Shown here in pieces: positions 19,432 to 27,967 of a DNA stretch of 64,000 nt. A program made the position numbers and the translations under genes. Below the pieces are notes generated by a model. It saw only the letters and a program-made list of their open reading frames with translations, had not been told where the DNA came from and searched no databases. Numbering within the stretch: position 1 is the first letter of the stretch; the number at the start of each line of letters is the position of its first letter. Source of the stretch: Candidatus Scalindua sp. (GTDB lineage Bacteria > Planctomycetota > Brocadiia > Brocadiales > Scalinduaceae); NCBI GenBank assembly GCA_021776915.1, contig JAIQZU010000025.1, positions 25,602 to 89,601 of the forward strand, given 5' to 3'.

Positions 19432-19673
19432 ATTATACTCCATTGGGGGCAAAGGCCACCGGTGCAGACGTCGATCTGCTCAATCATGAAAAAGGCTGTG
19501 GCCACTTGCTTATTTGTAAAAGTCACGTTAGGTTCTATTTGAAAACTGTAATCTTATCTTTATTATCATTCAATAAAAAACACATTTTTCATCAAAAGTC
19601 AATATTTTAAGAACAATCAAAAATATGCCTTCAATAAACCATCTCTTTCTGGTATATTCCAAAAACCTTGTTT

Positions 19674-19713
19674 ACAAGATTTGTTATTTTTTATCTTATC
19701 CTGTAAATCTTGT
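19674..19713. repeat. inverted repeat directly ahead of pyrD
   Basis: Arms ACAAGATTT and AAATCTTGT (9 bp, perfect) are spaced by 22 bases and end 9 bases before the pyrD start codon. The sequence has the look of a dispersed intergenic repeat; a partly similar patch lies near 30146-30165. No Shine-Dalgarno sequence lies between it and pyrD. Confidence 0.5.
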
Positions 19714-19722
19714 CTAAAATTT

Positions 19723-20643
19723 ATGACTACACCAAATCTCACCATTGACCTGTGCGGGATTAAATTATCAAACCCGACCGTTCTGCCATCCGGTTTCCTC
19801 GGTACCTCCAAATCTCTGCTGAAACGGGTTGCTGATAATGGTGCCGGTGCGGCTACCATAAAGTCGGTCAGTTTTGAAGCAAGAGAAGGACACAAGAACC
19901 CAACCGTAATTCCCTTTGAGGCAGGCATGCTGAATGCAGTCGGGTACTCTAACCCCGGTGCGGAAGAAACAGCCAGGGAATTCGCAAACATAGAAGACGT
20001 CTCAATACCAGTAATAGCAAGCATTATAGGCACAGAGGCAGGAGACTTCGTACGCGTTGTGGATAAACTGTCAGAAACGCAGTTTTCAGCTATAGAACTC
20101 CCGCTCTCATGCCCTCACACACCCGGATTCGGCCTGCTGGCCGGACAGGGTACGCCGGAGAGCACGAAGGACATTGTCTCTGCCGTCAGGAAGGCCACTA
20201 AACTGCCAATTTTTGTAAAATTATCACCTAACATACCTGAAATATGGAACTTAGCAAAGTCTGCAGAGGATGCAGGCGCTAATGCCATAACGGCAGTAAA
20301 CACGCTTGGCCCGGGAATGATAATAAACATAGAGGCACGCAAACCAGTACTCTCCTACAAGGTTGGAGGGGTCTCAGGACAGGCCCTGAGACCGATTGCC
20401 ACCAGATGTGTATATGATATATACGAAGCCGTTAAAATACCTATAATCGGCACAGGTGGAATATCTACAGGCCGCCACGCCATAGAGATGATTATGGCGG
20501 GGGCAACGGCAATCGGGGTTGGTACAGGAATATATCAGAGGGGCATAGACATATTCCGGAAAATATGCCGGGAAATGGAAATATGGATGTCTGAAAACAA
20601 TTTTAATAGTATTGAAGAATTAATAGGAATAGCCCATGAATGA
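19723..20643 (+). CDS. pyrD: dihydroorotate dehydrogenase B, catalytic subunit
   Basis: The enzyme oxidises dihydroorotate to orotate in pyrimidine synthesis. The class 1 signature is present: PSGFLG near residue 24, LPLSCPHTPGFG (catalytic Cys type 1B), FVKLSPN, and the FMN-phosphate site GTGGISTGRHAIEMIMAGA. The start at 19723 gives the usual N-terminus (TIDLCGIKLSNP) and 306 aa; the open frame extends 14 codons upstream into a repeat. It overlaps pyrK by 8 bases, which indicates the heterotetrameric NAD-linked type 1B enzyme. Confidence 0.94.
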   Translation: MTTPNLTIDLCGIKLSNPTVLPSGFLGTSKSLLKRVADNGAGAATIKSVSFEAREGHKNPTVIPFEAGMLNAVGYSNPGAEETAREFANIEDVSIPVIASIIGTEAGDFVRVVDKLSETQFSAIELPLSCPHTPGFGLLAGQGTPESTKDIVSAVRKATKLPIFVKLSPNIPEIWNLAKSAEDAGANAITAVNTLGPGMIINIEARKPVLSYKVGGVSGQALRPIATRCVYDIYEAVKIPIIGTGGISTGRHAIEMIMAGATAIGVGTGIYQRGIDIFRKICREMEIWMSENNFNSIEELIGIAHE

Positions 20644-21457
20644 GGGTTTTGAGCAACCGGTAATGATGAAGATTGACAAGATCATCGATGAATCTGATGA
20701 CACAAAGTCATTCATGTTCAGGCACAATCTTGATTATAATCCCGGACAATTCATAATGGTCTGGTTACCCGGTATAGATGAAAAACCTTTTGCAATCTCA
20801 TCTTTCGGCGAAGATTTCTTCGGGTTCACAGTACTTGCCAGAGGCAACTTTACAAAACTCCTGCATAACATGAAACAGGGAGAACAGATCGGTATAAGAG
20901 GACCGTTTGGTCACGGATTCAGTATTCCAGATAGTATTAAAGATGGCACCGGTAGCGCATGCATAATCGGAGGCGGCTGTGGAATGGCATCATTGACCGT
21001 GCTTATTGAGAAATTGCAAGATTACAATACTACAATACTCATCGGAGCAACCACAAAGACAAAGCTGTTATTTAAAAACCGGTACAAGGATATTACTCTC
21101 TTTACTGACGATGGAAGTGAAGGAAGAAACGGATATCCCACAGATATCCTGGAAGACCTGCACAAAAAACACAAATACAACATTATATATACCTGCGGCC
21201 CTGAGATAATGATGTATAAGGTATACGAATTCTGCAGGAAATATAATATACAATGCGAGGCGTCATTGGAGAGATACATGAAATGCGGCATAGGCATATG
21301 CGGGCAATGTGTCTGCGACGGACAGATGGTGTGCAAGGACGGCCCGGTGTTTGACTCACAGGCGCTTGGAAAAATGAGTGACTTTGGGTCATGCTCTCTA
21401 CTTAAAAGCGGCCAGAGAGTTTCGCTCAAGGAGTATGGCGAGTGGATAGGCTGTTAG
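20636..21457 (+). CDS. pyrK: dihydroorotate dehydrogenase B, electron transfer subunit
   Basis: PyrK carries FAD and a 2Fe-2S cluster and passes electrons from PyrD to NAD. The ferredoxin-reductase-like FAD domain includes PGQFIMVWLPG and KPFAISS. The NAD domain has the IIGGGCGMASL loop, and the cluster cysteines are in KCGIGICGQCVCDG and the later VCKDG. Length 273 aa fits the family. The start lies inside the end of pyrD. No pyr regulatory structure is apparent upstream. Confidence 0.92.
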   Translation: MNEGFEQPVMMKIDKIIDESDDTKSFMFRHNLDYNPGQFIMVWLPGIDEKPFAISSFGEDFFGFTVLARGNFTKLLHNMKQGEQIGIRGPFGHGFSIPDSIKDGTGSACIIGGGCGMASLTVLIEKLQDYNTTILIGATTKTKLLFKNRYKDITLFTDDGSEGRNGYPTDILEDLHKKHKYNIIYTCGPEIMMYKVYEFCRKYNIQCEASLERYMKCGIGICGQCVCDGQMVCKDGPVFDSQALGKMSDFGSCSLLKSGQRVSLKEYGEWIGC

Positions 21458-21650
21458 AATACTCATCGCAAAGGAAAAATCAGATGTTTGCTTAATTAGG
21501 TCTGAGCGGCAAGTTAGGAGTAATAAGAAATGCTTATAAAATGTCGAAGGACTAATGACCAGGACCAGCCTGGTTTTGTCGAGCTAAGCTCGATGGCAAA
21601 TAACGAATGACTGATAACAACTTTAGTATCAAGTAATCCAGGAGAAGACA

Positions 21651-22211
21651 ATGTCCATTGCAGTAGTAGTTAAGAAAGATAACAGAGTAGTTATCGGTGC
21701 TGACACATTACAGAGCTTTGACACTAATATGGCAGCCAGCGATAACCTGAATGAATCAAAGCTGAGACGTATTGGATCCGCTATACTTGCAAGTACAGGC
21801 TGGGGCCTGTATGACAATATCCTTGACGATTATTTGAAAACCAAGAAATCGGTAAGATTATCAACGAAGCAGGAAGTTTTTCTGTTTTTCAAGAAGTTGT
21901 GGCCGGTTTTACATGAAAAATACTCATTTGTTAATAATCAATGTGATGACAGCAATTCACCATTTGGTGAGTTGGATTCAGCATTTATGATAGCTAATAA
22001 AAAGCGTATCTTTTTTGTTTCATCTGACATGTGTGTAACAGAGTTTCAGAAGTATTACGCTATCGGTGTTGGTCGTGATTACGCAATTGGAGCAATGCAT
22101 GTTCTGTATAACCAGAAAAAGGGTGCAGAGGAAATAGCCAGACTGGCTATAGAGGCCGCTATTGCAAATAACGTATACTGCGGCGGAAATATCGAAATAA
22201 TAAAACCCTGA
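21651..22211 (+). CDS. proteasome-fold (Ntn hydrolase) family protein, HslV-related
   Basis: This 186-aa protein begins SIAVVVKKDNRVVIGADTL after Met1, matching the first strands of proteasome beta-type subunits including HslV. Later blocks (AIGVGRDYAIGAMHVLY and AEEIARLAIEAAI) match the helix pair that closes the fold. The residue exposed by Met removal is Ser2, not the Thr of HslV. There is no hslU ATPase next to it. It may be a member of a separate, little-studied proteasome-like bacterial family, so protease activity is not assured. A Shine-Dalgarno sequence (CCAGGAG) precedes the ATG. Confidence 0.75.
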   Translation: MSIAVVVKKDNRVVIGADTLQSFDTNMAASDNLNESKLRRIGSAILASTGWGLYDNILDDYLKTKKSVRLSTKQEVFLFFKKLWPVLHEKYSFVNNQCDDSNSPFGELDSAFMIANKKRIFFVSSDMCVTEFQKYYAIGVGRDYAIGAMHVLYNQKKGAEEIARLAIEAAIANNVYCGGNIEIIKP

Positions 22212-22443
22212 AGAATATATAAATTGGGACGCTGATTGGAGTAAATTATCACGGATATATAAGCAAGTGGCAGTATACGAAAGGTTGAGGACGGCCGCCG
22301 CTTCATGGCTAGGACGATGGACGCTTATTTCGTCTTTTGTCTCTCTTCCTTCGTCACTCGTAAAATCTACACGTACTCTGCCATATATACATAATCAGGA
22401 ATGGAAACGTAAGATAGTCGGATTCCAGCATCCGGAACCGCCC

Positions 22444-22641
22444 CTAAGAAACAGTATCCATTTCCGCTCGTGCTTTATTTAAAAAGTCTGAATACATTTC
22501 AAATTTGCCGGCAGCTTCTCTATCTGTCCCCCTTAAATCATCTGCTTTTAATCGGCAAATTCTGCTTATACTGGCGACCACTTCAGGTACAAAATATTCG
22601 TCAACAAGAAATTCAAGTTTCTCCATGTCGGTATCATTCAT
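22444..22641 (-). CDS. small hypothetical protein
   Basis: A 65-aa, mostly helical and charged open frame starts at the ATG at 22641, which is preceded by GGGGAG/GGAAG. A further in-frame ATG lies at 22656. I see no recognised domain. The coding look comes from its good ribosome binding site and residue composition (DTDMEKLEFLVDEY); there is no neighbour that suggests a role. It could still be a chance frame. Confidence 0.45.
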   Translation of the reverse strand: MNDTDMEKLEFLVDEYFVPEVVASISRICRLKADDLRGTDREAAGKFEMYSDFLNKARAEMDTVS

Positions 22642-22656
22642 TCTTCCGCTCCCCAT

Positions 22657-23164
22657 AAAAAAGTTATAGTTACATTCTTGCGGTTTTTTTCGTTAGCATA
22701 TTATACCACTTCAAGATTCAAAAAACCCTACTCAATATATCTTTCTATGTTTAAGATTCTTTAAAGGGCTATGGCAGGTTTGAAGTGCATAATATAATTA
22801 ACTACAGATTAGCACTGATGTAGAGGCAAGAAAGGGAAAGAGAGACTGAAACAAAACAGGTAGGCAGGTAGCTTGCGCGACTAGTTTTTTTCCAGGTTGA
22901 CAATTGGCCACAGCAAAATAGGCGAGTCATTTCATATGGTAAGCAATAGGTACACTTAGCATGGCAAGCAAAAATGATTTTTGTCATTAAATGATAGTTT
23001 TGAAAAGTATACAGTGATAGACATTATATTACAAACAATAGTCTACTTTTCATTACTTTGGTTATGAGGACCCGCCTCTGGTGGACATCTAATATTTCAT
23101 CATTGCCTCTGTGCACTTCGGTGATTTTCCGTGGCCTTGTCCTCGGCGCTTTGTGTTACCATCC
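22657..23164. other. intergenic region with repeat fragments
   Basis: About 500 bases with no supportable gene. Near 23130-23160 there is a fragment (TTGTCCTCGGCGCTTTG) of the same family as the repeat at 2843-3064, reversed. A short open frame at 22802-22987 has no ribosome binding site or recognisable protein and is not annotated. Nothing else was seen. Confidence 0.5.
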
Positions 23165-24571
23165 TTATACATCAGGAGACCTCTCCCCTTTATTAAGCTG
23201 TATTTCTCCGTCAATGATCTCAGCCTGAATCGGTCCTGCGTACTCTTCCTCCAATGTTAACTCTTCATTGCCAAGACAAATGACTGTCTTCGGAAAAAGT
23301 GCAACTCCCACGTTTACAAGCTTTCTGGCGCTGCCCTGGGTTTGTGCCTCGATGTTCTTCACTTCATCAACCACGTCATGCAGTTCCTTCTCCAACTTAG
23401 AGATCTTAAGCAGTGTCTTTGCGAGTTCGTCCTGGCTGGAAGTGAAGGCCGTTTTTTGGCTGGACATTTGAGAATCTGCATAGTTTCTAAGCTGCTCCAG
23501 CTCCATTTCGGCCCTCTCTATTTTCTTCTTTCTGAAAGATAATTTGTTCCTGACATTGAAGTCTTCACCCGCAACAAGCACTGTGGGTGTATAAGCCTTG
23601 CTTCCCGTATGCCCGGCATATATGCCCCTGAGGGCAACTATTTCTCCACCTACTATATGACCTCTGGGTATTATTACTGCTCCAAGTGTCTTAATATTGG
23701 AATTAATGATCTCTTTCTCAACTACAATGTCTTCCTTTGCCTGGATATCTCCGCCATCTATAAACTTTGCCTGAATACCACCCTCAACCACAATCTTGTA
23801 GTCCTCCGATTGTCTTATGCCGCCATGAACAGTAAGATCACCCTTTGTCCGTATCTCTGCGTTTTCAATGATACCACGGACTTCAATACTACCGGCAGCT
23901 TCAATTTTAGCGCCATTGAGTACGTCCCTGTTGACTACAACCGCACCCATATGTGAAATATTCCCTGTTGTAATATCTACATCTTCCTGAACTATGTACA
24001 CCTCATCTACAGAAAGAATATCGTTAATCAGCCGAACGCGCCCGTTTATCTCAGCGTAGTAAGCATTTTTATTAGTGTCAAGACGCACATTATCTCCGGC
24101 CTCCGGGTATTTCGTTACCGGTTTTTCTCCGGCAGGGATTGGTTCCCCGAAGACATTCAGACCGTCTTTTCCCTCACAGGCAGGAATCTGATTACCCAGC
24201 AGCGTACCCTTTGTAACGGATTCAGTAGCCGCTTTTTTTCGATAGTTTATCTTGCCCGTATACTTGTCCACCGCCAAACCTGTTCCGAACAAATCACCCG
24301 CCCAATCAACCTTTGCATCCTGAGGTGGTACAGGAGGCTCGCTCTTAATTAGAACAAAGTTCTCTAGATGAGGGTTTTCCTCAGTGGCATGATGGAGTTG
24401 CTCCTTCAATTGGTTCTGATCCGGCGGATCCTTAATACCAAGAGCTTCAAGTTCTTTACCTATGGCAATCACTAGAGCGTCAAATTCATCATCAGTTACA
24501 TCACAGTCCAGCAAGACTGCTGCTCTATCTTTCGTTACACGCAAATTAAACCTCTTGTGAGTTTCCTCCAT
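23165..24571 (-). CDS. FapA family protein (DUF342)
   Basis: Proteins of this family have an N-terminal FapA domain, a central beta-solenoid of short repeats and a C-terminal coiled coil. The solenoid is seen as repeated strands (VVNRDVLNGAKIEAAGSIEVRG, then IIENAEIRTKGDLTVHGGI in series). The coiled coil runs from about residue 350 to 410. Function is unclear; the name comes from a flagellar assembly protein, and an envelope or polar-assembly role is possible. The ATG at 24571 follows GGAG at eight bases; a TTG upstream would add seven residues. Length 468 aa. Confidence 0.85.
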   Translation of the reverse strand: MEETHKRFNLRVTKDRAAVLLDCDVTDDEFDALVIAIGKELEALGIKDPPDQNQLKEQLHHATEENPHLENFVLIKSEPPVPPQDAKVDWAGDLFGTGLAVDKYTGKINYRKKAATESVTKGTLLGNQIPACEGKDGLNVFGEPIPAGEKPVTKYPEAGDNVRLDTNKNAYYAEINGRVRLINDILSVDEVYIVQEDVDITTGNISHMGAVVVNRDVLNGAKIEAAGSIEVRGIIENAEIRTKGDLTVHGGIRQSEDYKIVVEGGIQAKFIDGGDIQAKEDIVVEKEIINSNIKTLGAVIIPRGHIVGGEIVALRGIYAGHTGSKAYTPTVLVAGEDFNVRNKLSFRKKKIERAEMELEQLRNYADSQMSSQKTAFTSSQDELAKTLLKISKLEKELHDVVDEVKNIEAQTQGSARKLVNVGVALFPKTVICLGNEELTLEEEYAGPIQAEIIDGEIQLNKGERSPDV

Positions 24572-24689
24572 GTCTAAGTCTCCAGAACGCAAAATAATTT
24601 GTAAAGTATTAAGGCAGCTAAGGAGTGAAGCTGTTATCCAGGTAAAAAGTTATAATTTTCTATTGTGAAAAACTTACAGAATTACAGGC

Positions 24690-24800
24690 AGGTGGGTTAC
24701 CCATCCCAGCCAGCTTGCCCGACAGGTCTCTTGGCGGGATGCTTGTCGCCCGCCCGGATGACTTGGTCGGACGGGTACTGGCAACCGTTTCATCCGGTCG
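24690..24800. repeat. GC-rich palindromic repeat cluster upstream of fapA
   Basis: A GC-rich block in an AT-rich gap (24572-25048) contains several interleaved inverted segments such as GCCCGAC/GTCGCCCGCC and CCCGCCCGGATGA/TCATCCGGTCGGG. It is of the same style as the blocks at 2928-2953 and 44370-44430. The rest of the gap holds overlapping small hairpins at 24901-24931, built from GTCTGG, CCAGAC and GTCTGG, in which the central arm can pair with either side. No gene is seen here. Confidence 0.55.
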
Positions 24801-25048
24801 GGAGCAAAAACAAACTTATCATTTTTATATTTAAGTGAATGAGAGAAAGGAATCACGCCCATTTAGCTGCATTACACAGGTACATATCTCCAGATAATAC
24901 GTCTGGTAAACACGCCAGACAAACCGTCTGGAAATCACTATTTATTCTTGACTCTGGTTATATTCCTCTTGCCTGAATATGCAGGTAGCTTAGGCTTCTG
25001 AATTAATTCTTTATTTTGAAATCAAGAATTTCATGGCTGCAATCCTTG

Positions 25049-25354
25049 CTATGTTATCTTAGTTTTTGGTTTAGTGGCAGTCTTCCTGGTCTTTGTTGTT
25101 TTTTGAACTGTCTTTTTCACATCTTTTGATCTGGCTGCTAAAACCTGATCAAGTTTCCTTGATATCTCAGTTTGTTTTCTTTCGAGCCTTTCTATAGAGG
25201 CTTGCATCTGTTTTCTTCTGGCTGCTTCTGAGAGTTCAGGCTTTCTCTCTGGTCCTTCGTTGCTTTTGTCACTTTCAGCCCGAATACGCCATGCGATTGT
25301 TACAACACCTAAAATAGCTATCATTAATATAACTGCCAGAAATTCGCTACTCAT
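25049..25354 (-). CDS. small membrane-anchored coiled-coil protein, unknown function
   Basis: The 101-aa protein has one N-terminal transmembrane helix (about residues 5-23). A helical stretch with a coiled-coil look (IERLERKQTEISRKLDQVL) follows, then a Lys/Thr-rich tail. A strong GGGAGG ribosome site lies ahead of the ATG at 25354. I do not recognise a named family. The basic tail could touch nucleic acid or membrane on the cytoplasmic side, but this is a guess. Confidence 0.7.
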   Translation of the reverse strand: MSSEFLAVILMIAILGVVTIAWRIRAESDKSNEGPERKPELSEAARRKQMQASIERLERKQTEISRKLDQVLAARSKDVKKTVQKTTKTRKTATKPKTKIT

Positions 25355-25776
25355 TTTTTTCCTCCCTGAAAAAGGTTCCAGATATACTAAAATAATATAA
25401 AGAATTAAAGAATCTTGGTGTGAAATCTTTGATATATAATATTAAAGCCATCCAGTCTCCTGTCAAAAAACACGTTGGCAGACCCGATAAAATACATAGG
25501 TGGACGCGAACGCTTTTCAGACCGTCGCACAGATAGATTCTGAAATCAACACACAGATCCAAATCAGTCAGGAGTCGGTTCTTGAAATTACTCCGACAAG
25601 AGCTTCGGACAATTTACTTCAATGCAAATCTGTGTTAATCTGCGACAAATCACGGAGGTTTATTTAATTTACTCACCAATTACTTGATGAGTTAAATGTT
25701 TTATGATATGGTAATATTGAAGATTGTTGAAATTCTGAGGTTTATAATAATAACTGAAAATAGATATCCCTGTTAG
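25355..25776. other. intergenic region, no gene seen
   Basis: About 420 bases between two minus-strand genes. The patch at 25625-25665 resembles common interspersed repeats, but I cannot define its ends. A 71-codon open frame at 25347-25562 has no support and is ignored. Confidence 0.5.
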
Positions 25777-26253
25777 TTATGGAGTCTCTTTTTTAGCGAC
25801 TCTTGCCGGAACAACCATTACAGGACATGGTGAGTGGCGGATTACACGTTCTGCTATACTTCCCAGGAAAAGGCGTCCCATGCCGGTTCTTCCATGAGAT
25901 GACATTACTATAAGGTCAACATCATTCGTTTCTGCAAATTCAACTATTCCCTTATCTACATCTTTTGAAGGTGTATATACTAATGTATCTATAGGAAAAC
26001 CGGTGAAATGCTTTTGTGCTATCATTTTAATTCTCTTTAAGGCCTGTTCCCGTAGTCTCTCAATTATACCCATTTTGTCAGTAACATCCAAGCCATAGTC
26101 AAACTCGTTGTTTGTCGGTATTCCAATATCGATCACTTTTAAAAGAGTAATTTTGCTCTTCTCTTTCCCGATAAGCTGGACTTGCTCCTTTGCGTAATCA
26201 AATGCAGCTTCGGCCTCTTCTGAAAAATCAGTTGTCACAAGTATATGTTTCAT
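25777..26253 (-). CDS. universal stress protein UspA family
   Basis: This is a single-domain cytoplasmic stress protein of 158 aa. The N-terminal KHILVTTDFSEEAEAAFDYA strand-helix is typical. The ATP-binding motif is in SSHGRTGMGRLFLGSIAERV (HG, nine residues, GS), and the last strand is CPVMVVP. It probably binds ATP or AMP. The gene stands alone. Confidence 0.92.
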   Translation of the reverse strand: MKHILVTTDFSEEAEAAFDYAKEQVQLIGKEKSKITLLKVIDIGIPTNNEFDYGLDVTDKMGIIERLREQALKRIKMIAQKHFTGFPIDTLVYTPSKDVDKGIVEFAETNDVDLIVMSSHGRTGMGRLFLGSIAERVIRHSPCPVMVVPARVAKKETP

Positions 26254-26352
26254 AACACTTCAGTATCAAATCCATTACAATTAAAGTATAATGACACTTT
26301 TATACTACAATAAACTGTATTGTCAAGAAGGAAGTAATTTTGAAATTTTGTA

Positions 26353-26613
26353 TTATTCTTTAATGTCTCTTTTAAAATAAAAAACAGTATTATTAACACC
26401 ACAAAGCTCCCATCCATCTTTGCCATGTTCATTAAGCATTGACAGGTCTAGTTTGAGTTGCTGTTTTATAGAGTCTTTAAATTTTGTATTAACGGTTTTA
26501 TACTCCCATTGTACTTCAGCAATTTTCTCTTTCGCTTGCACTAACATATTTGAAACCAGTAAACCGGCAATAAGTACAATTACAACCATCAACCACCAAA
26601 AATTCTTTTTCAT
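26353..26613 (-). CDS. membrane-anchored DUF4177-like small protein
   Basis: An N-terminal hydrophobic segment (residues 5-26) anchors an 86-aa protein. The rest has the WEYKTV opening and a later GKDGWELCGVNNTVFYFKR block that is typical of DUF4177-like domains, which have no known function. The ATG at 26613 is preceded by GGAAT-type purines. It has no obvious operon partner. Confidence 0.7.
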   Translation of the reverse strand: MKKNFWWLMVVIVLIAGLLVSNMLVQAKEKIAEVQWEYKTVNTKFKDSIKQQLKLDLSMLNEHGKDGWELCGVNNTVFYFKRDIKE

Positions 26614-26814
26614 TTCCAGATTCCTTTCATATTAAAATCAATGGGTCAGGTAAGACAGAGTCATGTACCCACATATTAATTGTTATGAATAGTCTTTGCA
26701 ATATGTCAGTTGGCGGGTTATGTCTACAAAGTCAGGATAATAAGTTTTGCTGATAATTCAATATTTTAGAGGTTTTCCGAGACTCACGAGACGCTTGAAC
26801 ACTCCATTCTCCAA

Positions 26815-27003
26815 TCACTGATCCTGTATAACAAAGTTGGCGCCGTCATCTGTTGCCGGTAAGTAGGAACCTATAGGGCACAACACCTTACTATCCTTAT
26901 CGCAACGTATAACAAGCTTCCACAATGCATCAAGGCTTTCTTTCTCATGTTTGGATTCCGGGATCAACTTGATCCTCGCTTCACTTTCAATTGAAATTTT
27001 CAT
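26815..27003 (-). CDS. small hypothetical protein
   Basis: A 62-aa soluble protein without a recognised domain. The start at 27003 is backed by an AAAGGAG site seven bases upstream, which makes a real gene likely. Two Cys residues are present (CDKDSKVLC). Function is unknown. Confidence 0.6.
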   Translation of the reverse strand: MKISIESEARIKLIPESKHEKESLDALWKLVIRCDKDSKVLCPIGSYLPATDDGANFVIQDQ

Positions 27004-27292
27004 TAATAGCTCCTTTCGGCTTTTGTTAAGTATATTAAAGTTTATTTATCTGCCATTGGCAATTTATACATTTTACTGCAGATAGCATTGAATTCAATTA
27101 AAATAATTGTGCATACAAGGTTCATATTGATACTTCATCTTACTCATTTTTTTCTAGGAAATCTATAAGTAACCGAAAAAGACACATTTCCGATATAAAA
27201 AAGAAATCTTTCCGGTATTATATTGAAATATTTAATAATGGATGCTACTATGCAACACCTATACTAAGATTAGATTTTTAATAGACTAAATC

Positions 27293-27730
27293 ATGTTTGG
27301 AAAAAAGAAAGTTTTAAAAACAGATCATTCTGTCCCTGACAGCAGGGAAACTCCTAAATCATCAAATGACAACCAGGGCGGATTCAGAGGAGAGAATAAA
27401 TTCGGAAAGAATGCAAAAGTGGCATATATAACACCTGACTGTAAGATTACAGGTACAATCAAATTTGACGGGCAAATGAGGATTGATGGAAAGGTTGATG
27501 GAAAAATAATAACCGACAACGGTGAACTTTTCATTGGTAAAGCAGCCACTGTCAATGCGGCCATTAATACAAAAAGCGCCATTATTGAGGGCCGGTTGGA
27601 TGGGAATGTTACCGCCTCTGGCAAAGTAGTGCTTAAGCAAGAAGCACATCTTTTTGGGGATCTACAAGCAAAAACATTGGTTGTAGAAAAAGGGGTTGTT
27701 TTTGCCGGACGATGTAATGTTAAACCATGA
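27293..27730 (+). CDS. bactofilin family cytoskeletal protein
   Basis: Bactofilins polymerise without nucleotide into filaments that shape cells or place envelope enzymes. A disordered N-tail of about 45 residues precedes a right-handed beta-helix with repeated six-residue turns (IDGKVDGKIITDNGELFIGKAATVNA ..., then EGRLDGNVTASGKV), ending with GVVFAGRCN. Length 145 aa is typical. It ends 5 bases from the convergent small membrane gene. Confidence 0.9.
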   Translation: MFGKKKVLKTDHSVPDSRETPKSSNDNQGGFRGENKFGKNAKVAYITPDCKITGTIKFDGQMRIDGKVDGKIITDNGELFIGKAATVNAAINTKSAIIEGRLDGNVTASGKVVLKQEAHLFGDLQAKTLVVEKGVVFAGRCNVKP

Positions 27731-27735
27731 ATGAG

Positions 27736-27957
27736 TTACGCATCTGCCTTTTCTGCCCTGATAAGATAGAATATTCCACCTCCCAGCATAAATACACTGA
27801 CAATCAATGGCACAACGCATATTCCAAGAAACAGTTCATTAAAGACCTGCAATGAAACCCCTACCCCTGAAACCCAAATCGCCGTAGTAAAATAGGGTAT
27901 TGCAAATACGAAAGCGGCAATACCAATAAAACCAACTCCTGTCGCCCTATTAGACAT
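27736..27957 (-). CDS. small two-helix membrane protein, unknown function
   Basis: A 73-aa hydrophobic protein with two predicted membrane helices and a short cytoplasmic tail (RAEKADA). AGGAG lies eight bases ahead of the ATG at 27957. It is only 10 bases after uvrC, so it is probably co-transcribed with it, although no functional link is known. I recognise no family. Confidence 0.65.
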   Translation of the reverse strand: MSNRATGVGFIGIAAFVFAIPYFTTAIWVSGVGVSLQVFNELFLGICVVPLIVSVFMLGGGIFYLIRAEKADA

Positions 27958-27967
27958 AAATTATCTC

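Noticed and set aside
22802..22987. 61-codon minus-strand frame
   Set aside because: No ribosome site, no recognisable protein pattern, lies in a repeat-rich gap.
23609..23956. 115-codon plus-strand frame
   Set aside because: Antisense to the well-supported fapA gene.
24674..24862. 62-codon frame upstream of fapA
   Set aside because: Built from a GC-rich palindromic repeat (Arg/Pro/Gly-rich), without ribosome site.
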